The notes under the pieces: generated by a model | What the model was told of the DNA's origin: nothing | Database searches by the model: none | The model's input: the letters and a program-made list of their open reading frames with translations, nothing else | Origin: Pseudomonadota bacterium | GTDB lineage: Bacteria > Desulfobacterota > Binatia > Binatales > Binataceae | Reading direction: 5' to 3' | DNA: 64,000 nucleotides | Assembly: GCA_021323675.1 (NCBI GenBank) | Contig: JAJPKP010000040.1 | Location: forward strand, 81,441 to 145,440 | Shown here: positions 52,076 to 61,603 of the stretch, piece after piece | Layout of the letters: every line of letters begins with the position of its first letter | Position numbering within the stretch: position 1 is the first letter of the stretch | Translations under genes and position numbers: made by a program

Positions 52076-52807
52076 TTGTTCAGCAAGTTCACCGTAATTC
52101 CCGCAATCGACCTCAAGGGCGGCGAAGTCGTGCGCCTGATGCGGGGTGAGATGGCCAGGGCCACGGTTTATGCGGCCGATCCTGGGGCGATGGCGCGAGA
52201 ATTCGAGGCCTCCGGCGCCAGGCTTATCCACGTCGTAGATCTCGACGGAGCGATTGCGGGCGAACCGCGCAACCTGGCCGCTATCCGTTCTATCCGCGAC
52301 GCGGTCCGATGCGCGATCGATGTGAGCGGAGGACTCAGGACCATCGAGTCGGTGCGGAGCGCATTCGCAAGCGGCGCCGGTTACGTATCGATCGGCTCCG
52401 CCGCGATCACGAATCCTGAATTGCTCGAGCAAGCTTGCCGTGAGTTTCCGGGCAAAGTTATAGGATCGGTCGATGCCCGCGAAGGACGGCTGGCGATCAA
52501 GGGCTGGGTCGAAAGCACCGATCTCTCGGTGGAGGATGCCGTCTTTCGCTTCAAACAGGCGCAAGTCGCGGCTGTCACCGTTACCGATATTTCGCGCGAC
52601 GGCGCCGAGACCGGAGTCGACGCGGACCGGATGGCGGAAATCGCGCGCGAGTGCGGCGTCGCGGTGATCGCGTCAGGCGGAATCGCCACGCTTGCGGACA
52701 TTTCCTCGCTCGCCCGCCGCTTCAGCCAGGGCGTAGTTGGGGTGGTGATCGGCAGAGCCTTGTACGAGCGGCGGTTTACGCTGGCTCAGGCCATCGCGGC
52801 TGTTTAG
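52076..52807 (+). CDS. hisA: ProFAR isomerase (HisA)
   Basis: A 243-residue TIM-barrel Amadori isomerase. The first catalytic Asp is in IPAIDLKGG, the second in TDISRDG, with phosphate sites VSGGLRTI and SGGIA. It lies next to hisB without hisH, which is usually between them, and without hisF. It starts with TTG 52076, the only available codon before the fold; no clear ribosome site is present. It ends 36 bases before the acyl-CoA synthetase gene. Confidence 0.92.
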   Translation: MFSKFTVIPAIDLKGGEVVRLMRGEMARATVYAADPGAMAREFEASGARLIHVVDLDGAIAGEPRNLAAIRSIRDAVRCAIDVSGGLRTIESVRSAFASGAGYVSIGSAAITNPELLEQACREFPGKVIGSVDAREGRLAIKGWVESTDLSVEDAVFRFKQAQVAAVTVTDISRDGAETGVDADRMAEIARECGVAVIASGGIATLADISSLARRFSQGVVGVVIGRALYERRFTLAQAIAAV

Positions 52808-52843
52808 TTCAAATGCAGGCGCAGCTTTGCTATACGCCTGTTC

Positions 52844-55012
52844 GTGAGTAACTCGACATCCGACCAGATCATCGCGGCGGCCGTGAAGAACGGACGTTCC
52901 GCACTGTCCGAAATAGAATCCAAAGAACTCCTCAAGACCGTCGGCATCGAGGTGGCCGTGCCCGAAGCGGCTGCGAGCGCCGATGAGGCCGTGGCGGCGG
53001 CTCGCCGGATTGGATTTCCGGTCGCGCTGAAGGTCTTGTCCGCGGACGTAAGCCACAAGAGCGATGTTGGGGGAGTCCAGCTCGGTCTGAATTCCGCGGA
53101 TGAAGTTGCGGCGGCCTTCAGCCGTATCCGTGAGAATCTCGCCGCGCGCGCATCCGGAGCACGATTCGAAGGTGTCGCGGTGCAGCCGATGGCGGCGCCG
53201 GGCGGTGTCGAACTGATCGCTGGAATCACCCGCGAGGATCGATTCGGGCCCATGGTGATGGTCGGTCTCGGCGGCGTTTTCGTCGAGGTTCTGCACGATA
53301 CTGCCATCCGTCTGGCGCCGCTGAAGGCATCGGATGCGCACGCGATGCTTGAGGAGCTTCGCGGCGCCGCGATCTTGCGCGGAGTGCGAGGGCGGGCCGC
53401 CGCGGATGTCGAAGCGGTAGTCGGCCTGCTTGTAAAACTGTCGGAATTCGCGGCCGCGCATCCGGAGATTCGCGAGATGGACCTGAACCCGATCTCGGTT
53501 TATTCGCGCGGGCTCGCGGTTCTTGACGCCCGGGTTCTGATCGGACCGGCCGAGGGGAGTCCCTTTTCCGCCGATCCGAACAAGGCCGCGCGGCTGGAAA
53601 ATCTCAAACGCGCGTTCAACCCCCGGTCGGTGGTCGTAATCGGCGACAAGCGGATGGGAGGCTACCTGTGGCTACGCGCAATGTCGCAGCTCAAGACTAA
53701 GCTCTACTCCGTCCAGATCGATCCGAACGAGATTCCCGGCATCGAGGCGATGGGCGTGACGAACTTCAAGAGTCTCTCCGAGATCAAAGATCCGATTGAT
53801 TACGCGGTCAGCGCCGTGCCGCGCCAGGTCGCGCCGCGCATTCTGCGCGATTGCGTCGCGAACCGTGTCGGTTCGATCGGGTTCTTCACCTCGGGATTTT
53901 CCGAGACGGGTGAGGAGTTGGGGCGCCAACTCGAAGCGGAACTCAAACAGATCGCACTCAGTTCGGAGATAGCGCTCGTAGGCCCCAACTGTATGGGCCT
54001 CTATAGCCCGGCGGTTGGTCTTAGAAACTTTCCGGACGAAAAAGTCGGAGACGCCGGCGACGTGTGTTTTATCTCGCAAAGCGGCACGCACACCATCAAC
54101 TTCTGCATGCAGGCGACGTCGCGCGGGATCAAGGTAAACAAGGCGGCATCCATCGGGAACGTGCTCGTGCTCGAGGCGGCGGACTATATCGATTTGATGG
54201 CCGACGATCCCCAGACTCGCGTGATTGGGATGTATATCGAAGGCGTGCGCGACGGGCGCCGCTTTTTCGAGAGCCTGGCGCGCGCAGCCGCTCGTCATCC
54301 GGTGGTCGTCTGGAAGGGCGGCACGACTGAGGCGGGCGCGCGTGCGACATTCTCTCACACCGGATCGCTCGCCACCCCGGAAGCGGTGTGGCGCTCGATG
54401 GTGCGGCAGAGCGGCGCGGTTGAGGTTGCGGGGCTCGACGCGATGCTTGATGTAGTCGAACTGCTCGCGCGGGGGCGGGCGGTCAAAGGCCGCGGGATGG
54501 GCCTGGTCGCGATGACGGGCGGACAATCGGTCGTAATCACCGACACGTTTGCCGCCGCTGGGCTGGAAATTCCGGCCCTCTCCGACGCGTCTTATGCCGA
54601 ATTGAAGACCTTCTTCAACGTTATCGGCGGAAGCTATCGCAATCCGCTGGATGCCGGTGGAACGATAGGTTCGGGAGTTCATCCGGGCGGGTTGGATCGC
54701 ATTCTGAAGATCCTGAATGCCGATCCCGCCATCGATTCCATCGTTCTTGAGATTGGCAGCGGGCTCAGGGCGCAGCGTTGGGCGACGCACGAAGACGAGT
54801 TGACATCGCTGCTCGACAAACTTGGAGATTTCGCGGGCAAAAGCGCAAAGCCTTTCGCCGTGATCCTTCATCCCGCTCACGTCGAGGCGATCGTCGCGCG
54901 CGCCAAGGAGCTGGCCCGTCAACGCGGGCTGATCGTGTTTGACAGCTTCGAGCGAGCGGCTACGGCGTTCGCAACCGCCGCCGGTTACTGGGAGGGCAGG
55001 GCGCAGGCCTGA
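52844..55012 (+). CDS. ADP-forming acyl-CoA synthetase (acetate-CoA ligase type)
   Basis: A 722-residue single-chain enzyme of the NDP-forming acyl-CoA synthetase superfamily, which converts an acid, CoA and ATP to acyl-CoA, ADP and phosphate, or the reverse. The order is ATP-grasp (about 10-235, with LKVLSADVSHKSDVGGVQLG), CoA-binding Rossmann (from SVVVIGDKRMGG near 265) and ligase domains, with the phospho-accepting His505 in FSHTGSL. This order, with the beta-type domain first, is opposite to the archaeal alpha-beta fusion but known in bacteria. GTG 52844 has a weak ribosome site. It lies after the his genes and may activate an acid for the CoA-based pathways of the window. Confidence 0.88.
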   Translation: MSNSTSDQIIAAAVKNGRSALSEIESKELLKTVGIEVAVPEAAASADEAVAAARRIGFPVALKVLSADVSHKSDVGGVQLGLNSADEVAAAFSRIRENLAARASGARFEGVAVQPMAAPGGVELIAGITREDRFGPMVMVGLGGVFVEVLHDTAIRLAPLKASDAHAMLEELRGAAILRGVRGRAAADVEAVVGLLVKLSEFAAAHPEIREMDLNPISVYSRGLAVLDARVLIGPAEGSPFSADPNKAARLENLKRAFNPRSVVVIGDKRMGGYLWLRAMSQLKTKLYSVQIDPNEIPGIEAMGVTNFKSLSEIKDPIDYAVSAVPRQVAPRILRDCVANRVGSIGFFTSGFSETGEELGRQLEAELKQIALSSEIALVGPNCMGLYSPAVGLRNFPDEKVGDAGDVCFISQSGTHTINFCMQATSRGIKVNKAASIGNVLVLEAADYIDLMADDPQTRVIGMYIEGVRDGRRFFESLARAAARHPVVVWKGGTTEAGARATFSHTGSLATPEAVWRSMVRQSGAVEVAGLDAMLDVVELLARGRAVKGRGMGLVAMTGGQSVVITDTFAAAGLEIPALSDASYAELKTFFNVIGGSYRNPLDAGGTIGSGVHPGGLDRILKILNADPAIDSIVLEIGSGLRAQRWATHEDELTSLLDKLGDFAGKSAKPFAVILHPAHVEAIVARAKELARQRGLIVFDSFERAATAFATAAGYWEGRAQA

Positions 55013-55029
55013 CCTCCTTAGAGCCGGCG

Positions 55030-56409
55030 CTAGCCGGGCGGCGAAATGACGGTGAGCATGCTTCCGTTAGCGTCGCCGTCCAGAAGGGCGAGCCAATGCC
55101 CGCGCGGCGACCAGCTCGTCAGGACGATTCCGCGCGCCGGGCCGAACGCCACCTGAAACGCGCTGTCGGAATGCGGCTCGTAAACGATCAGCTTGCGCAT
55201 CGGGATCGGCATCGCGGGCGCGTAGGTTTGGACCAGAACACGGTTGGTCGCGGGCGAATATGACATCGTGCTCTCGGCGATCATCGACGGAACGGTCCGA
55301 AATCCCAGTTGCTTGATGTCGATTTCGGGCTTGTCAGGGTCGAAGGTGGCCAGTTCGGCGACGACGGGGCCGAATGGCTCCTGCGCGACCGCCTTCCAGG
55401 TAAGCTTTTGGTTTCCGAAGGCTAGAATCGGTCCGTTTCCGATATACGAGGCTGCAGCGCTGGAAACCGCGATCAGCCGGTCTTCGCCCGTGGCAATGTC
55501 ATGCTCGAATACCCCTTTGTTTTTGCCATTGTCGGCCGGCTGTACGAACAGGAACGACTGTTCGGATTCGGGATCCCAGCCGAGCACTTGTACCGGCGCC
55601 GCGGCAAGCATCGGAGTGCAGGTGGATTTTCGCCGATCGATGATAATCGGAGGGGTAGTTTGGTCGCCGGTCCCCACGGCGAACACGCCGTGCGGGCTCC
55701 ATTGCAGAGCTGACATCTTGCACGGGAGATCGAGCGGGGCAACCGAACCTGCACCGGTGACTACCAGGATCTGCAAACCGGACGTGGGCTTGGGCGGCGG
55801 GGGAGGCGCTTCGCCGGATTCGCCCTCGGATGCTGCCGGGGTTGGAGATAGTGCCGGCTCCGGATGCGGGCGAAGCGCGATTGCCAGCGTACTGTTGCTG
55901 AGCCAATGCATGCTGACCAGGTCGTAGAGGCCGTCGAAGGAGGTGATTGGATGGCCGGGGCCGGTGGCAATCAGGTCGCGCAGCACGATGTCGAGACGCT
56001 TTTGGGAAGGAACCGCGACAGCGGTGGCGAAAGTCATTCCATCCGGGCTCGCGTCGGCGTCAACGATATTTCCCGCTTCGGCGGCATCCGGACCCGTTTC
56101 AGCGGCAATAATCCGCTCGTTGCGCCAGTTTTGGCCGCTGAGACCGATGACAACGACGTGCCCGTTCAAAGTCCCGGCTACGCCAATCTCAGTGCCGTTC
56201 TGCAGCCACATCGGCGGCCGTCCCTCGATCGGCATGAACCCGCGCGGCATCGGTATGCTGGTGAGAACATGGATGCCATTGGTAATCGCGAGGGTCGAAG
56301 TTCCGGCGATCGAAATCGGTCGCGACTGCGTCGGGGGCTTGGAAGAGGAGCAAGCGGCGGATGCGAACGCGGCCGCCAACAGGATGCCGATGAGGACAGA
56401 CCTGACCAT
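55030..56409 (-). CDS. Lipoprotein with beta-propeller-like repeats
   Basis: A 459-residue exported protein with a signal ending in SAAC (Cys20, an imperfect lipobox). The mature part is a series of beta-strand blocks such as ITSFDGLYDLVSMHWLSNSTLAIAL, LQWSPHGVFAVGTGD and LTSWSPRGHWLALLDGD, which read like WD40/TolB-type blades. A Pro/Glu-rich linker (about 200-215) interrupts them. ATG 56409 is chosen as the beginning of the signal peptide, ignoring an upstream extension. It is convergent with the acyl-CoA synthetase gene and divergent from sppA. Function unknown. Confidence 0.75.
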   Translation of the reverse strand: MVRSVLIGILLAAAFASAACSSSKPPTQSRPISIAGTSTLAITNGIHVLTSIPMPRGFMPIEGRPPMWLQNGTEIGVAGTLNGHVVVIGLSGQNWRNERIIAAETGPDAAEAGNIVDADASPDGMTFATAVAVPSQKRLDIVLRDLIATGPGHPITSFDGLYDLVSMHWLSNSTLAIALRPHPEPALSPTPAASEGESGEAPPPPPKPTSGLQILVVTGAGSVAPLDLPCKMSALQWSPHGVFAVGTGDQTTPPIIIDRRKSTCTPMLAAAPVQVLGWDPESEQSFLFVQPADNGKNKGVFEHDIATGEDRLIAVSSAAASYIGNGPILAFGNQKLTWKAVAQEPFGPVVAELATFDPDKPEIDIKQLGFRTVPSMIAESTMSYSPATNRVLVQTYAPAMPIPMRKLIVYEPHSDSAFQVAFGPARGIVLTSWSPRGHWLALLDGDANGSMLTVISPPG

Positions 56410-56466
56410 CAAAACCCGATAGTCTAGATGGCGCCGATAGAAAATGCGACCGCGCAACGGAGTATT

Positions 56467-58278
56467 ATGTTCAACCTCAATCGCCTGTGGATAAGCCGCG
56501 AGGTTCGCGTCGCGGCGCTGGTCTTGATTCTTGGCGCCGCGGGCGCCTGGATGCTGCGTCACGATCGCGTCATCGCGGGAACACTCCTCCTGTTGGCCGC
56601 ATTCGTCGTCGCCGGCGCCTTCTGGGTTTTCATTATCAGGCCGGTGCGCATCCCCAGAGATGCGGTCGTGATGTTGCGGCTTGCGGGTTCAATACCGGAA
56701 GACGTGGGGCGCTCGCCGCTGGATCAACTGCGCTTGCGCCACGCGATTGGTTTGCGCCAGCTACGCTACGGGTTGGAAGGGGCGGCGCACGATCAGAACA
56801 TTCGAGCCGTTGTGGTGCAGATTGGCGGACTTGAAGCGGGGCTCGCCACTGCGCATGAGATCCATCGCCTGCTTCGAGCGGTGGCCGACGCCGGCAAACG
56901 GGTGATCGCGATACTTTCCGGCGATTCGCCCAGCCTGGCCGAGTACCTGATTGCATCCGGTGCTTCGGAGGTTGTTATCAATCCCGACTCCATGTTGCTG
57001 ATGATCGGGATTGCGATGGGGAGTCCGTTTCTGCGCGAGGCCCTCGATCGTCTCGGCATTCGCGCCCAGACCATCCAGTGGAAGGAATACAAGGGGGCCG
57101 CGGAAATCTTCAGCCGCGACGCGATGTCGCCGGAGTTGCGCGAGAGTCTCGATGCAATAGTGGCGGACCGCGAACGGGTCCTGGTGGAAACGATAGAAAC
57201 GGCGCGCAAACTTCCCCCCGGCAGGACGCGCGAGTTGCTGTCCGCCGGATTTCTAAGCGCGCGAGCGGCTTGCGAGGCGTGCCTCGCCGATCGCGCCGGG
57301 TATATTCAGGACGTGCGCGCGGAGCTCGACCCGCAAAGCAAGCGCACTTCCGAAGTCGGGTTCAACCGCTACCTGCGCCGGGTCGCGTTTTTGCGTGAAC
57401 GCGGAAAGCGTCCGCGCATCGCGGTCGTGCTTGGATCCGGCCCGGTTATATCGGGCGAAGGAGGACCAGCGGGCGGCTATTTATCGGGCGAGGCGACTGC
57501 GGCTGAATTCGACCGGGCTTCGCGCGACGAACAGGTCCGCGCAATCGTGTTCCGCGTCAACTCGCCGGGTGGGTCCGCGGTTGGCTCGGAGATGGTCTGG
57601 AGGGCGGTGCGTGAGGCGCAGGGACGCGGTAAACCCGTCGTCGTCTCGATGGGGGACGTTGCGGGCTCGGGCGGCTACTACGTCGCGATGGGAGCGGACT
57701 CGATCGTTGCCGAACCTTCGACCATCACCGGTTCGATCGGGGTCGTGTACATGAAGATCGACGTGTCCAGGATGCTCTCGAATTTGGGCGTCAGATTCGA
57801 CTACTCGAAGAGCGCGGAGATAGGCGATGCGCTGTCGTTCTCGCGAGCGATGAATGAGCGCGAGCTTGCGCAGTTGAACGCGGCGATGGGAGAAGTGTAC
57901 GGCAATTTTACGGCCAAGGTGGCCGAGGGCAGAAAGCTCAGCTCCGAACAGGCCGAAGCGGTCGCGCGCGGCAGGGTCTGGAGCGGCCTGGCCGCGAAGG
58001 AACGCGGGCTGGTCGACGAGATCGGAGGATTCAGCAAGGCGGTCGAAATCGCGCGCGCGAAGGCGGGAATTCCCGCCAGCCAGCCGCACGAATTGGTCAG
58101 CTATTCCGCTCGAGAGCGGATCTTTTCGCTGCGAAACCTTCTTGCTCCTTCATCTTCCGCCGGTCCGATCGAGACAATCGCGGACATGCTCGGCTTGCAG
58201 GCTCAATGGATGCCGGCGATGGTCGATCTGCTTGGACGCGGCGGAATTATGCTTCTGGCTCCGTTTCTGAGGGGATGA
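56467..58278 (+). CDS. sppA: Signal peptide peptidase SppA (protease IV), long form
   Basis: A 603-residue membrane serine protease that degrades cleaved signal peptides. TM segments near 14-33 and 37-57 are followed by two tandem ClpP-like domains. Lys209 in KEYKGAAEIF (N-terminal half) and Ser401 in VAGSGGYYVA (C-terminal half) form the split dyad of the 67K E. coli-type enzyme; the Lys is at the same position number as in E. coli. ATG 56467 is preceded by CGGAG with a five-base spacer; ATG 56428 is also in frame. It ends directly against the convergent DUF2333 gene, the two stops being adjacent. Confidence 0.93.
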   Translation: MFNLNRLWISREVRVAALVLILGAAGAWMLRHDRVIAGTLLLLAAFVVAGAFWVFIIRPVRIPRDAVVMLRLAGSIPEDVGRSPLDQLRLRHAIGLRQLRYGLEGAAHDQNIRAVVVQIGGLEAGLATAHEIHRLLRAVADAGKRVIAILSGDSPSLAEYLIASGASEVVINPDSMLLMIGIAMGSPFLREALDRLGIRAQTIQWKEYKGAAEIFSRDAMSPELRESLDAIVADRERVLVETIETARKLPPGRTRELLSAGFLSARAACEACLADRAGYIQDVRAELDPQSKRTSEVGFNRYLRRVAFLRERGKRPRIAVVLGSGPVISGEGGPAGGYLSGEATAAEFDRASRDEQVRAIVFRVNSPGGSAVGSEMVWRAVREAQGRGKPVVVSMGDVAGSGGYYVAMGADSIVAEPSTITGSIGVVYMKIDVSRMLSNLGVRFDYSKSAEIGDALSFSRAMNERELAQLNAAMGEVYGNFTAKVAEGRKLSSEQAEAVARGRVWSGLAAKERGLVDEIGGFSKAVEIARAKAGIPASQPHELVSYSARERIFSLRNLLAPSSSAGPIETIADMLGLQAQWMPAMVDLLGRGGIMLLAPFLRG

Positions 58279-59205
58279 TCACAGGGGCGATCGCTGGAGC
58301 TCCTCGCGGATTGAGTACATCTTTTGCCGCGCCTCGCTGATGTATGTATCGAGGTTGCGCCGATGGTTGGCGAAAATGCCGTCGGGAGACCCGTTCAGCA
58401 CGATCAACGGCTTCATCATCGCCGCCTTGCGCAACGCATCGATGGTGTCGTCGAACAGCGTCGTGAGCACCGGATCGTCCTTGAGCGTGGCTTGATACTC
58501 GCGCTGAAGCGCCTGCATGCAGTAGTACATCACGTGAGCATAGCCTTGCGCGTGGTAGAAGTAGTGGTCGCAGTCCCATGAATGAATCGGGCTGCCGTCG
58601 TCCTTGGTCGTGCGGTACAGGTTTGCGTGCGCATCGCCCAGCAGATCGGTCCAAACCTGGAACAATCGCACCAGCTCGACCGCCCGCAAATTGAGCTCGC
58701 GCGAGGTTGGGGGATTGGTATGAAGCCCCGCAACGTAGTCCTGCAGGTGGCGTACTCCGTCCTCGTACTTGCTCTCGGCCGACGGCAGCATCCATTTCTC
58801 GGGATCGTTGCGAAAATCGGTCTCGGCGATAACCAGGTTCTGGTCGTATTGGTTCGACGAAACCTTGGTGAGATGGTCCTTGAATACGCGCATGGTCTCG
58901 CGCCCGGCCATGATGATGCCGAGCTGGCGGTCGGAATTGTTGTCCGCCATCACCTTCGGCCCCCAGAGGTAGAAGTCATTCGGCCTCCATCCGAACCCGC
59001 TGTGCAGTTCGTGATCGACTATGGCCGCGATGCTCGAGGCGAGGATCTCTCCGGGCTTGGCCGGCTTGTCCGGCGGAAACTGCGAGTTGATGTCAAAGGA
59101 GAGCCGGTTGTGGCGGATCTGGCCGAAGTGCAAAGCGAGATTTCCGCCGATCCATAGGACGAGAATCCCGACCACCGCGATAATTACAACGCTGCGCCGT
59201 CGCAT
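58279..59205 (-). CDS. DUF2333 family protein
   Basis: A 308-residue protein with one N-terminal membrane segment (about 6-28) and a long soluble domain with features of the DUF2333 family: ELHSGFGWRPNDFYLWGP, QLGIIMAGRETMRVFKDHLTK and NLVIAETDFRND. Family role is not established. The soluble part should lie in the periplasm. It is adjacent and convergent to sppA and lies 66 bases downstream of dacA in the same direction, so it may be cotranscribed with dacA. Confidence 0.82.
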   Translation of the reverse strand: MRRRSVVIIAVVGILVLWIGGNLALHFGQIRHNRLSFDINSQFPPDKPAKPGEILASSIAAIVDHELHSGFGWRPNDFYLWGPKVMADNNSDRQLGIIMAGRETMRVFKDHLTKVSSNQYDQNLVIAETDFRNDPEKWMLPSAESKYEDGVRHLQDYVAGLHTNPPTSRELNLRAVELVRLFQVWTDLLGDAHANLYRTTKDDGSPIHSWDCDHYFYHAQGYAHVMYYCMQALQREYQATLKDDPVLTTLFDDTIDALRKAAMMKPLIVLNGSPDGIFANHRRNLDTYISEARQKMYSIREELQRSPL

Positions 59206-59271
59206 GTTTGCGTTACTTCTAGCCGCGCGCGCAACGCATGCAAACGCAGGCGTTTTGCTGCGTCTTTGCGG

Positions 59272-60465
59272 CTAGAGTCTGCCCATAATCCGGCCGAAGA
59301 GGCCGCCGCCGCTCTTGGGTACATCGGCAGGCGCCACGAGCGCAACAGTATTTATGGGCTTGCCCGCTTCGAGAATCTGGGCCGTCCCGATTTGCTGTCC
59401 GGCTTTGATGGGAGCGTTGATCGATGCCGGCAGGCTGTAAGCAATCTTTACGGCCTTTGCGGATTCGCCGCGCTTCGAGAAAATTCCCGCGTCCGAAGCA
59501 AAGACGGGGGTCAGCGATGGGGCCGCACCGTTGACAATCGCGACCGTCTGCGACGCCGTCGCTCCTTTCTTCACGACGTTGGCAATCTCGTATTGGCTGA
59601 ATCCGGCCGACATCAGTTCGGCGGCTTCCTTGAAATTGGTAAGTTTGTGGGGAGTACCGAGCACGACCGCGACGAGCCGCATGTTATTGCGCTTTGCCGT
59701 GGCGACGACGTTGAAGCCAGCTTTGTCATAGAACCCGGTCTTCAGTCCATCGCATCCCGGGTAGGTGCGAACGAGATGGTTGGTGTTGCGCAACTCGAAT
59801 GTTCCGCCGCGAAATGGCGCCGTGTCGATCGATGACCATCTGAGAATATCCGGATACTTCAGCATCTCCCGCGCCAGCAGGGCGAGATCGTATGCGCTGG
59901 CGACGTCCGCCTGTTCGCCCGGTCCCGGCGGCAACCCGTGAACGGAATAATAGTGGGTGTCCTTCATGCCGAGCGCCGCGGCTTCCTGATTCATCATCTG
60001 CACAAACGCACCGCCCGATCCCGCCACGTACTCGGCGACCGCCAGCGACGCATCGTTGGCCGAATGGACCACGATTGCCTTCATCATGTCGTCGAGGGAG
60101 AAGATCTCGCCTTCCTTCAGGTACACCTGCGAGCCTCCCATTTTGGCGGCTTCGCGCGAGGTGGTGATCTGGTCGGTCAGTTTGAGGCTGCCGTCGTGGA
60201 TCTTCTGAGCCACGATCAGCATCAGCATCATCTTGGCAAGCGATGCGGTCGGCCAGGGTTGATGGTCGTTCTTTTCGAAGATGAACGTGCCCGTGGTCGG
60301 TTCCATAACTGCAGCTTCCGCATACGGCTGATCAGAAGCGCTCGGAGCCGCGGCTTTCGAAGGAGCCGGTTTCGCGTGATGGCGAGCGGCCAAAACTTCT
60401 GAGGGAACCGACGTTGCTGCGAAGAAAGAGGCCAGGACAAATAGCGATAAAAGGGATCGCTTCAT
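59272..60465 (-). CDS. dacA: D-alanyl-D-alanine carboxypeptidase (PBP5/6 type)
   Basis: A 397-residue low-molecular-weight penicillin-binding protein with a signal peptide (cut near residue 27), the SxxK motif Ser75-Lys78 in ASLAK, SxN at 135-137 and KTG at 242-244. It removes the terminal D-Ala from peptidoglycan stems. The C-terminal domain of PBP5 follows (from about 285), and the chain ends without an obvious amphipathic membrane helix. ATG 60465 is supported by GGGAGG with an eight-base spacer; the long frame above it is spurious. DUF2333 follows at 66 bases. Confidence 0.94.
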   Translation of the reverse strand: MKRSLLSLFVLASFFAATSVPSEVLAARHHAKPAPSKAAAPSASDQPYAEAAVMEPTTGTFIFEKNDHQPWPTASLAKMMLMLIVAQKIHDGSLKLTDQITTSREAAKMGGSQVYLKEGEIFSLDDMMKAIVVHSANDASLAVAEYVAGSGGAFVQMMNQEAAALGMKDTHYYSVHGLPPGPGEQADVASAYDLALLAREMLKYPDILRWSSIDTAPFRGGTFELRNTNHLVRTYPGCDGLKTGFYDKAGFNVVATAKRNNMRLVAVVLGTPHKLTNFKEAAELMSAGFSQYEIANVVKKGATASQTVAIVNGAAPSLTPVFASDAGIFSKRGESAKAVKIAYSLPASINAPIKAGQQIGTAQILEAGKPINTVALVAPADVPKSGGGLFGRIMGRL

Positions 60466-60532
60466 AGCACCACCTCCCGACAAGCATCCACCATAAACAA
60501 AATCCGCCATAAGGCGGATTTGGGCAATAGGG

Positions 60533-61600
60533 CTAGAAGCGGTCCGCAGTCCAAAAGAGGGAACGATCGTCCGCGAACAGGTCAAAAGCTCGCCTGCAAG
60601 CCCGATCGGGAGGAAGTCCCAGGCGCCGCCCGAGCCTTTCGGGCGAGATGATACGCCACATGTAGTTGTTGTCCTGATGGTATGAGACAGGCGCGCCGGC
60701 CATCGCCAGGCGCCCTTCAAGCCGCTTGTCATGAGCGGTATGAGTGATAATCACGCCCGGGGGCGCGGCAGCGCCGTCTTTCTCTTCGAGCATCGCCGCC
60801 CGACGATGATCTCCGCGCAAGCGATGAGAGCAGGGCGCGCCCTCGCAGGCCTCGCCCAGATGGTGGAGCAGGGTCACGACCGCGTCTTCCCGCCCGTCGC
60901 GATAGCCGTACTCCATGACCATCGTCACGCCGTGAAAGCGGGTTACGCGCGCATAGGCCACGATATCGTCATCGGTGCGCGCCAGAATGAAATATTCCGC
61001 GGAGCCCTCGCCCGGGCGGTTGGGCTGGTTGCCGGCAAAGGCCAGGTTTCCGATCCAATCAGCCCCATCGCGAACCGCCGCCACGTTCAGCCGCCCGGTA
61101 TAGACGCGGTGAAGTTCGCTTACCGCATCCAGATCGCGCTCGGGAACGAAGGTGTCGATTTCGAAGGCACTCGACGTTTTCAGGCCGGACAGATTGGTCA
61201 GCACACTGAACTTGCGCGCAATCTCGCGCCATCCGAACTGGTTGTAGAAGCTCAGGCGCTCGGCAAACAGCAGGGAGACTTCGAAGCCTTCCCGGGCCAT
61301 CGTGTCGATGGCAAGCTGCATCAAGGAAGAAGCGACGCGCTTGTGCCGATAATCTTCGCGCGTGAATACGGAGCCGATGCCTCCCATCGGCGTCCGCTTG
61401 CCATCGAGATTTATCGCGCGATCGAAAATCTGCACCGTGCCGACCAGTTTGCCGCGATCGCGAGCAACCAGGCACAGCGCGTCCCTGAATTTCCGATCAT
61501 TCCGATTGTAGAGTGCGAAAAAGTCGCGGTCGTCGTACCAGAGCGCGAGAAGGTCTAGCACTTCCTCGCGCTCATCGCGATGTGCCGGGCGAAACTCCAT
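60533..61600 (-). CDS. Eis-like GNAT acetyltransferase
   Basis: A 355-residue protein with an N-terminal GNAT domain (about 1-150: VFTREDYRHKRVASSLM is the acetyl-CoA loop, FYNQFGWREIARKFSVL), a second GNAT-like segment and a C-terminal sterol-carrier-like region, the Eis layout. Eis proteins acetylate aminoglycosides or host proteins, but related environmental proteins are uncharacterised. The catalytic terminal carboxylate of Eis is not obvious (the chain ends in TADRF). ATG 61600 has a poor ribosome site. It ends 68 bases before the dacA start and follows gspC by three bases. Confidence 0.83.
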   Translation of the reverse strand: MEFRPAHRDEREEVLDLLALWYDDRDFFALYNRNDRKFRDALCLVARDRGKLVGTVQIFDRAINLDGKRTPMGGIGSVFTREDYRHKRVASSLMQLAIDTMAREGFEVSLLFAERLSFYNQFGWREIARKFSVLTNLSGLKTSSAFEIDTFVPERDLDAVSELHRVYTGRLNVAAVRDGADWIGNLAFAGNQPNRPGEGSAEYFILARTDDDIVAYARVTRFHGVTMVMEYGYRDGREDAVVTLLHHLGEACEGAPCSHRLRGDHRRAAMLEEKDGAAAPPGVIITHTAHDKRLEGRLAMAGAPVSYHQDNNYMWRIISPERLGRRLGLPPDRACRRAFDLFADDRSLFWTADRF

Positions 61601-61603
61601 GGT